A stretch of DNA of 64,000 nucleotides, from NCBI GenBank assembly GCA_008694505.1, contig VZDJ01000041.1, forward strand, positions 4,420,417 to 4,484,416. Reading direction: 5' to 3'. Positions 61,534 to 64,000 of the stretch are shown here, piece by piece. The position numbers and the translations under genes are program-made. The notes below the pieces were generated by a model that saw only the letters and a list, made by a program, of their open reading frames with translations, made no database searches and was not told the origin of the DNA. How positions within the stretch are numbered: the first letter of the stretch is position 1; every line of letters begins with the position of its first letter. The stretch is from Cyanoderma ruficeps. Lineage: Eukaryota > Chordata > Aves > Passeriformes > Timaliidae.

Positions 61534-61650
61534 TGTCTTGGTTTAGAAAGNACTGCTGAGCTCTCTTATTGACTATAATAGGACAGTGAATAACTTCTCA
61601 TTAAGTGCATGTTTCTGGCAGTGTAACAAGCCCTTACCTGCAATCGTGTG
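61534..61650 (+). mobile_element. Possible ERV LTR fragment
   Basis: Begins TGTCTTGGTTTAGAAAG, one mismatch from the motif at 44956 and similar to other songbird LTR starts I remember. An N at 61551 interrupts it. No far end was found. Confidence 0.25.
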
Positions 61651-62040
61651 TGAAGCAGAAATGGCCTAAAGGCATCGCACCTGAAGGAAAAATTCCAGGC
61701 CCTTCAATAACGTATTAACATTTTTCGCATACATTCAAAATGTTTAGTGAAGTAGGAAAAACATGTGTTCTGGTCTCTGATGCCTTGGTAGTCCCTGAGA
61801 GACAAGAAAGAAGGCTGCAGCTTTCCAGCAGTGACTTCCCAGCATGCATCCTTCTTTTAAATCTTCATGCCAGGAGAGAAATCAGAAAATGAGCTAGAAA
61901 GCAATGATGGCTGTGCAAAGAAATGCACTTTTTGAACCAGAGTAGTTAGGAATGTGTTCCTGGAAAGAGTGACTGTAAATCTGTGAGCCAGATAAAACTG
62001 ATCCTCTGCCATGCTGACTCCCCTACCCATGATTCTCCTA

Positions 62041-62106
62041 CAGCAGCTCAGAGATGCCTGAGAATCACTGAATTGCCCAGCAGCTCAGAGGTGCCTGAGA
62101 ATCACT
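62041..62106 (+). repeat. 37-bp-period tandem duplication
   Basis: The 29-base segment at 62041-62069 (cagcagctcagag..gcctgagaatcact) recurs at 62078-62106 with one A/G difference. Confidence 0.9.
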
Positions 62107-63786
62107 CTTGGCCTTTCTCCAGGCACTTTGGCTATGAAAAGAAACAGCTTAAAAAGTATCTCTTTAAATACGTGTTCCCATGGTTCAGGTTAGTCCTTAC
62201 ATTGATTAGAGCTCACAAAAAACACACTCCAGGCAAGGAGGGGTGGGAAAAGGTGTTTTTTCAGGAATCATCATCCAGTAGGATTGACGGGATTGACTGT
62301 TGAGTATTTTTGTCTGTTATGGAGCTGGAGAGAAAGAGGTGCTGGTGTTGGACAGGATGCAGAAGCAGCAAAGGCTTTACTAGTTTGTCCTTCCACAATG
62401 GCACCCAAGGCAGTACATGGAGTCCTGGCTCAAAAATACATACATCCAGTGTATGGAGTATGACAGAGTATGACTAGGACACCTTGCTCTGGGCTTCTGC
62501 ATGGCACCAAATGCACCTGCAAGAGCAGCTAAGAGGTTGTCACAGCTTCAAGATTTGCTGAATGACCCCAAGCGTTGGGAGGGGCTTGTGAGCATTGGCC
62601 ATGACCCTAGGGCAGGGTCTCCACAGCACTGCCAGTTGCTGGAGCGCCCCCTGAGAACAGATGGCACCCTGACATCCTGCACTCCTCCCCCAGCTCTGCC
62701 ACAGGCCTCTGGGGGAAAAGAAGCTATTTTGGCCTTGACTTTTAATTCTTCTTATCTTAAAAACCCAGTTTGTTTCTGGCTTACAGGTATCAGTCGGACA
62801 AAGGTGCATGGATACAGGAAAACAACTTCAGAGATGCACCTTGCAAAGATGATTTCTGGTTCTGCCATTTTTCAGTGCTTGTACCAAGGTTTCACCAACC
62901 TACAGCCCAAAAGTCTGCCTGGAAATATTCTGCATAAACTGTGCCGAAGTTCAGCAAAACAAATTTGCCTGGCACTAGCAAGAGACTGGGAGCAGGAATT
63001 CTTCAAAAATGCTAATAATGTCTCAAACTATTTTTCCCTTAGCTGGGAAATCATTCTGCTTGAAATAGAACAGGCAGGAAGGTGACGGAGAATTTTTATA
63101 GCAGTCCCCTGAGCCACAGAGCATGAGCCAATTTTGTTTGGGATGACTTAGAAAACACTTTCAGCCCTTTTCTGTAGATGAGTTTTCCATTTAGTGGAAG
63201 GGAAAATAGCAATATTACTGGCCTCTGTTTGCACTGTCAGCCTCTGTACTTCCATAGAGATGGAGACACAGAATTTGCATCCCTTTTCCTTCACATTGCA
63301 TTAATGTGAATGAAACACATTCGCAGTATGTAAATAGAGGACTTAGCACAGCAACTCTGCTTGCATGAATAAGTCCTTTAAGCTCCTCTGCCCTTTCTGC
63401 CCCATGGCTGCATAGAAAAATAAAGAAAAGGCCTTATTATATTTGTGGTGGCTAAAAGGTCTATGCTAAACAAAGTAAACTAAGCCCTCACAGTCGTCCC
63501 CTATCACTTGCTTGCTGCTCCTTAAATCCCTTTGCTTAGGTTCTATTAACTTGGTGGGAGAACACAGTCCTGGGAGAGTGTTAAAACCGGAGGTGCAGTT
63601 ATGTACTGAAAATGGTGGGGTCTTTGCTAGATATGAAACCCAAAGACACACAACTGATGTGCTGCATCTCCCATGTTCATATAAATAGAGAGCGCTTGAT
63701 CCACATTATTTTTATAGTTACTGAGATGCTGTTAAAAGGGAGAGAGAATCTGTGACAAACTTTCAGACTTGAAACCCCATCTGGTT

Positions 63787-63824
63787 TTATATCCCAAATA
63801 TAAATATATTATATTGGGATATAA
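63787..63824. repeat. 11-bp inverted repeat, AT-rich loop
   Basis: TTATATCCCAA (63787-63797) and TTGGGATATAA (63814-63824) are perfect reverse complements around a 16-base AT loop. Pairing can extend inward with a one-base bulge. Confidence 0.85.
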
Positions 63825-64000
63825 CTGTCCAGGTAATCTGGAAGAGGATGAACCAGCCACCCCTTGTCAATTATGTATCCATCCGTTCATACAAGCATGC
63901 ATCCATCCAGGTGACGCTGACATGTTCTTTGGAAACAAAAAAAGAAAGGAGAGAGTGAGGAAAGACTACTCCACCCCAACACTGCATCCCACATGCTGCG

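Larger units (their letters stand above)
61651..64000. other. Intergenic, minor repeats only
   Basis: Contains a 29-bp tandem pair at 62041-62106, a 194-codon open frame at 62501-63085 with no recognised similarity, and an inverted repeat at 63787-63824. No gene is supported. Confidence 0.55.

Noticed and set aside
1..64000. CRISPR arrays, bacterial operons, tRNA or rRNA genes
   Set aside because: None seen. The spliced netrin-4 gene and CR1 elements show this is vertebrate nuclear DNA.

Overview
This is vertebrate genomic DNA, most likely from a bird. One multi-exon gene with canonical GT-AG introns fills the window from about 2.4 kb to 49.8 kb. Three fragments of CR1 (chicken repeat 1) LINEs are recognisable, at 7.87-8.18, 50.72-51.10 and 57.47-57.62 kb. 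The introns are compact, and the 5' exons are very GC- and CpG-rich while the 3' exons are not. Three scattered copies of a TGTCcTGGTTTA motif resemble the starts of songbird endogenous retroviral LTRs. That makes a passerine plausible but unproven.

The gene is NTN4 (netrin-4), complete on the + strand. I could place ten coding exons: 2442-2499, 5979-6508, 23473-23751, 33173-33299, 34582-34770, 40244-40460, 41137-41249, 42409-42477, 44197-44367 and 48026-48162. They splice in frame to 1890 nt, which is 629 residues plus a stop, against 628 in human as I remember it. The protein reads as a signal peptide, a laminin N-terminal (LN) domain, three laminin-type EGF (LE) repeats, a half LE repeat with an acidic linker, and a C-terminal NTR domain. 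A 3' UTR of about 1.6 kb ends at an AATAAA at 49736.

Layout: 1-1.9 kb is upstream DNA with no recognised gene. A CpG island at 1.9-3.1 kb holds the promoter, exon 1 and an unusual alternating purine-pyrimidine tract at the start of intron 1. Intron 2 is the largest (17 kb) and contains a CR1 fragment and an exact 169-bp direct duplication about 10 kb apart. Introns 3-9 carry only simple repeats, putative LTR fragments and a 74-base poly(A) run with an embedded N just before exon 9. From 49.8 kb to the end the DNA is intergenic, with two CR1 fragments, a (GT)20 microsatellite and a second CpG island at about 55.3-55.6 kb that could be the promoter of a neighbouring gene.

I found no CRISPR array, tRNA, rRNA or new multi-gene system. 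The most unusual items are the exact intronic duplication, the Z-DNA-prone tract beside exon 1, a long out-of-frame reading frame overlapping the netrin-4 start, lineage-specific changes in the LN domain, and the unexplained downstream CpG island.
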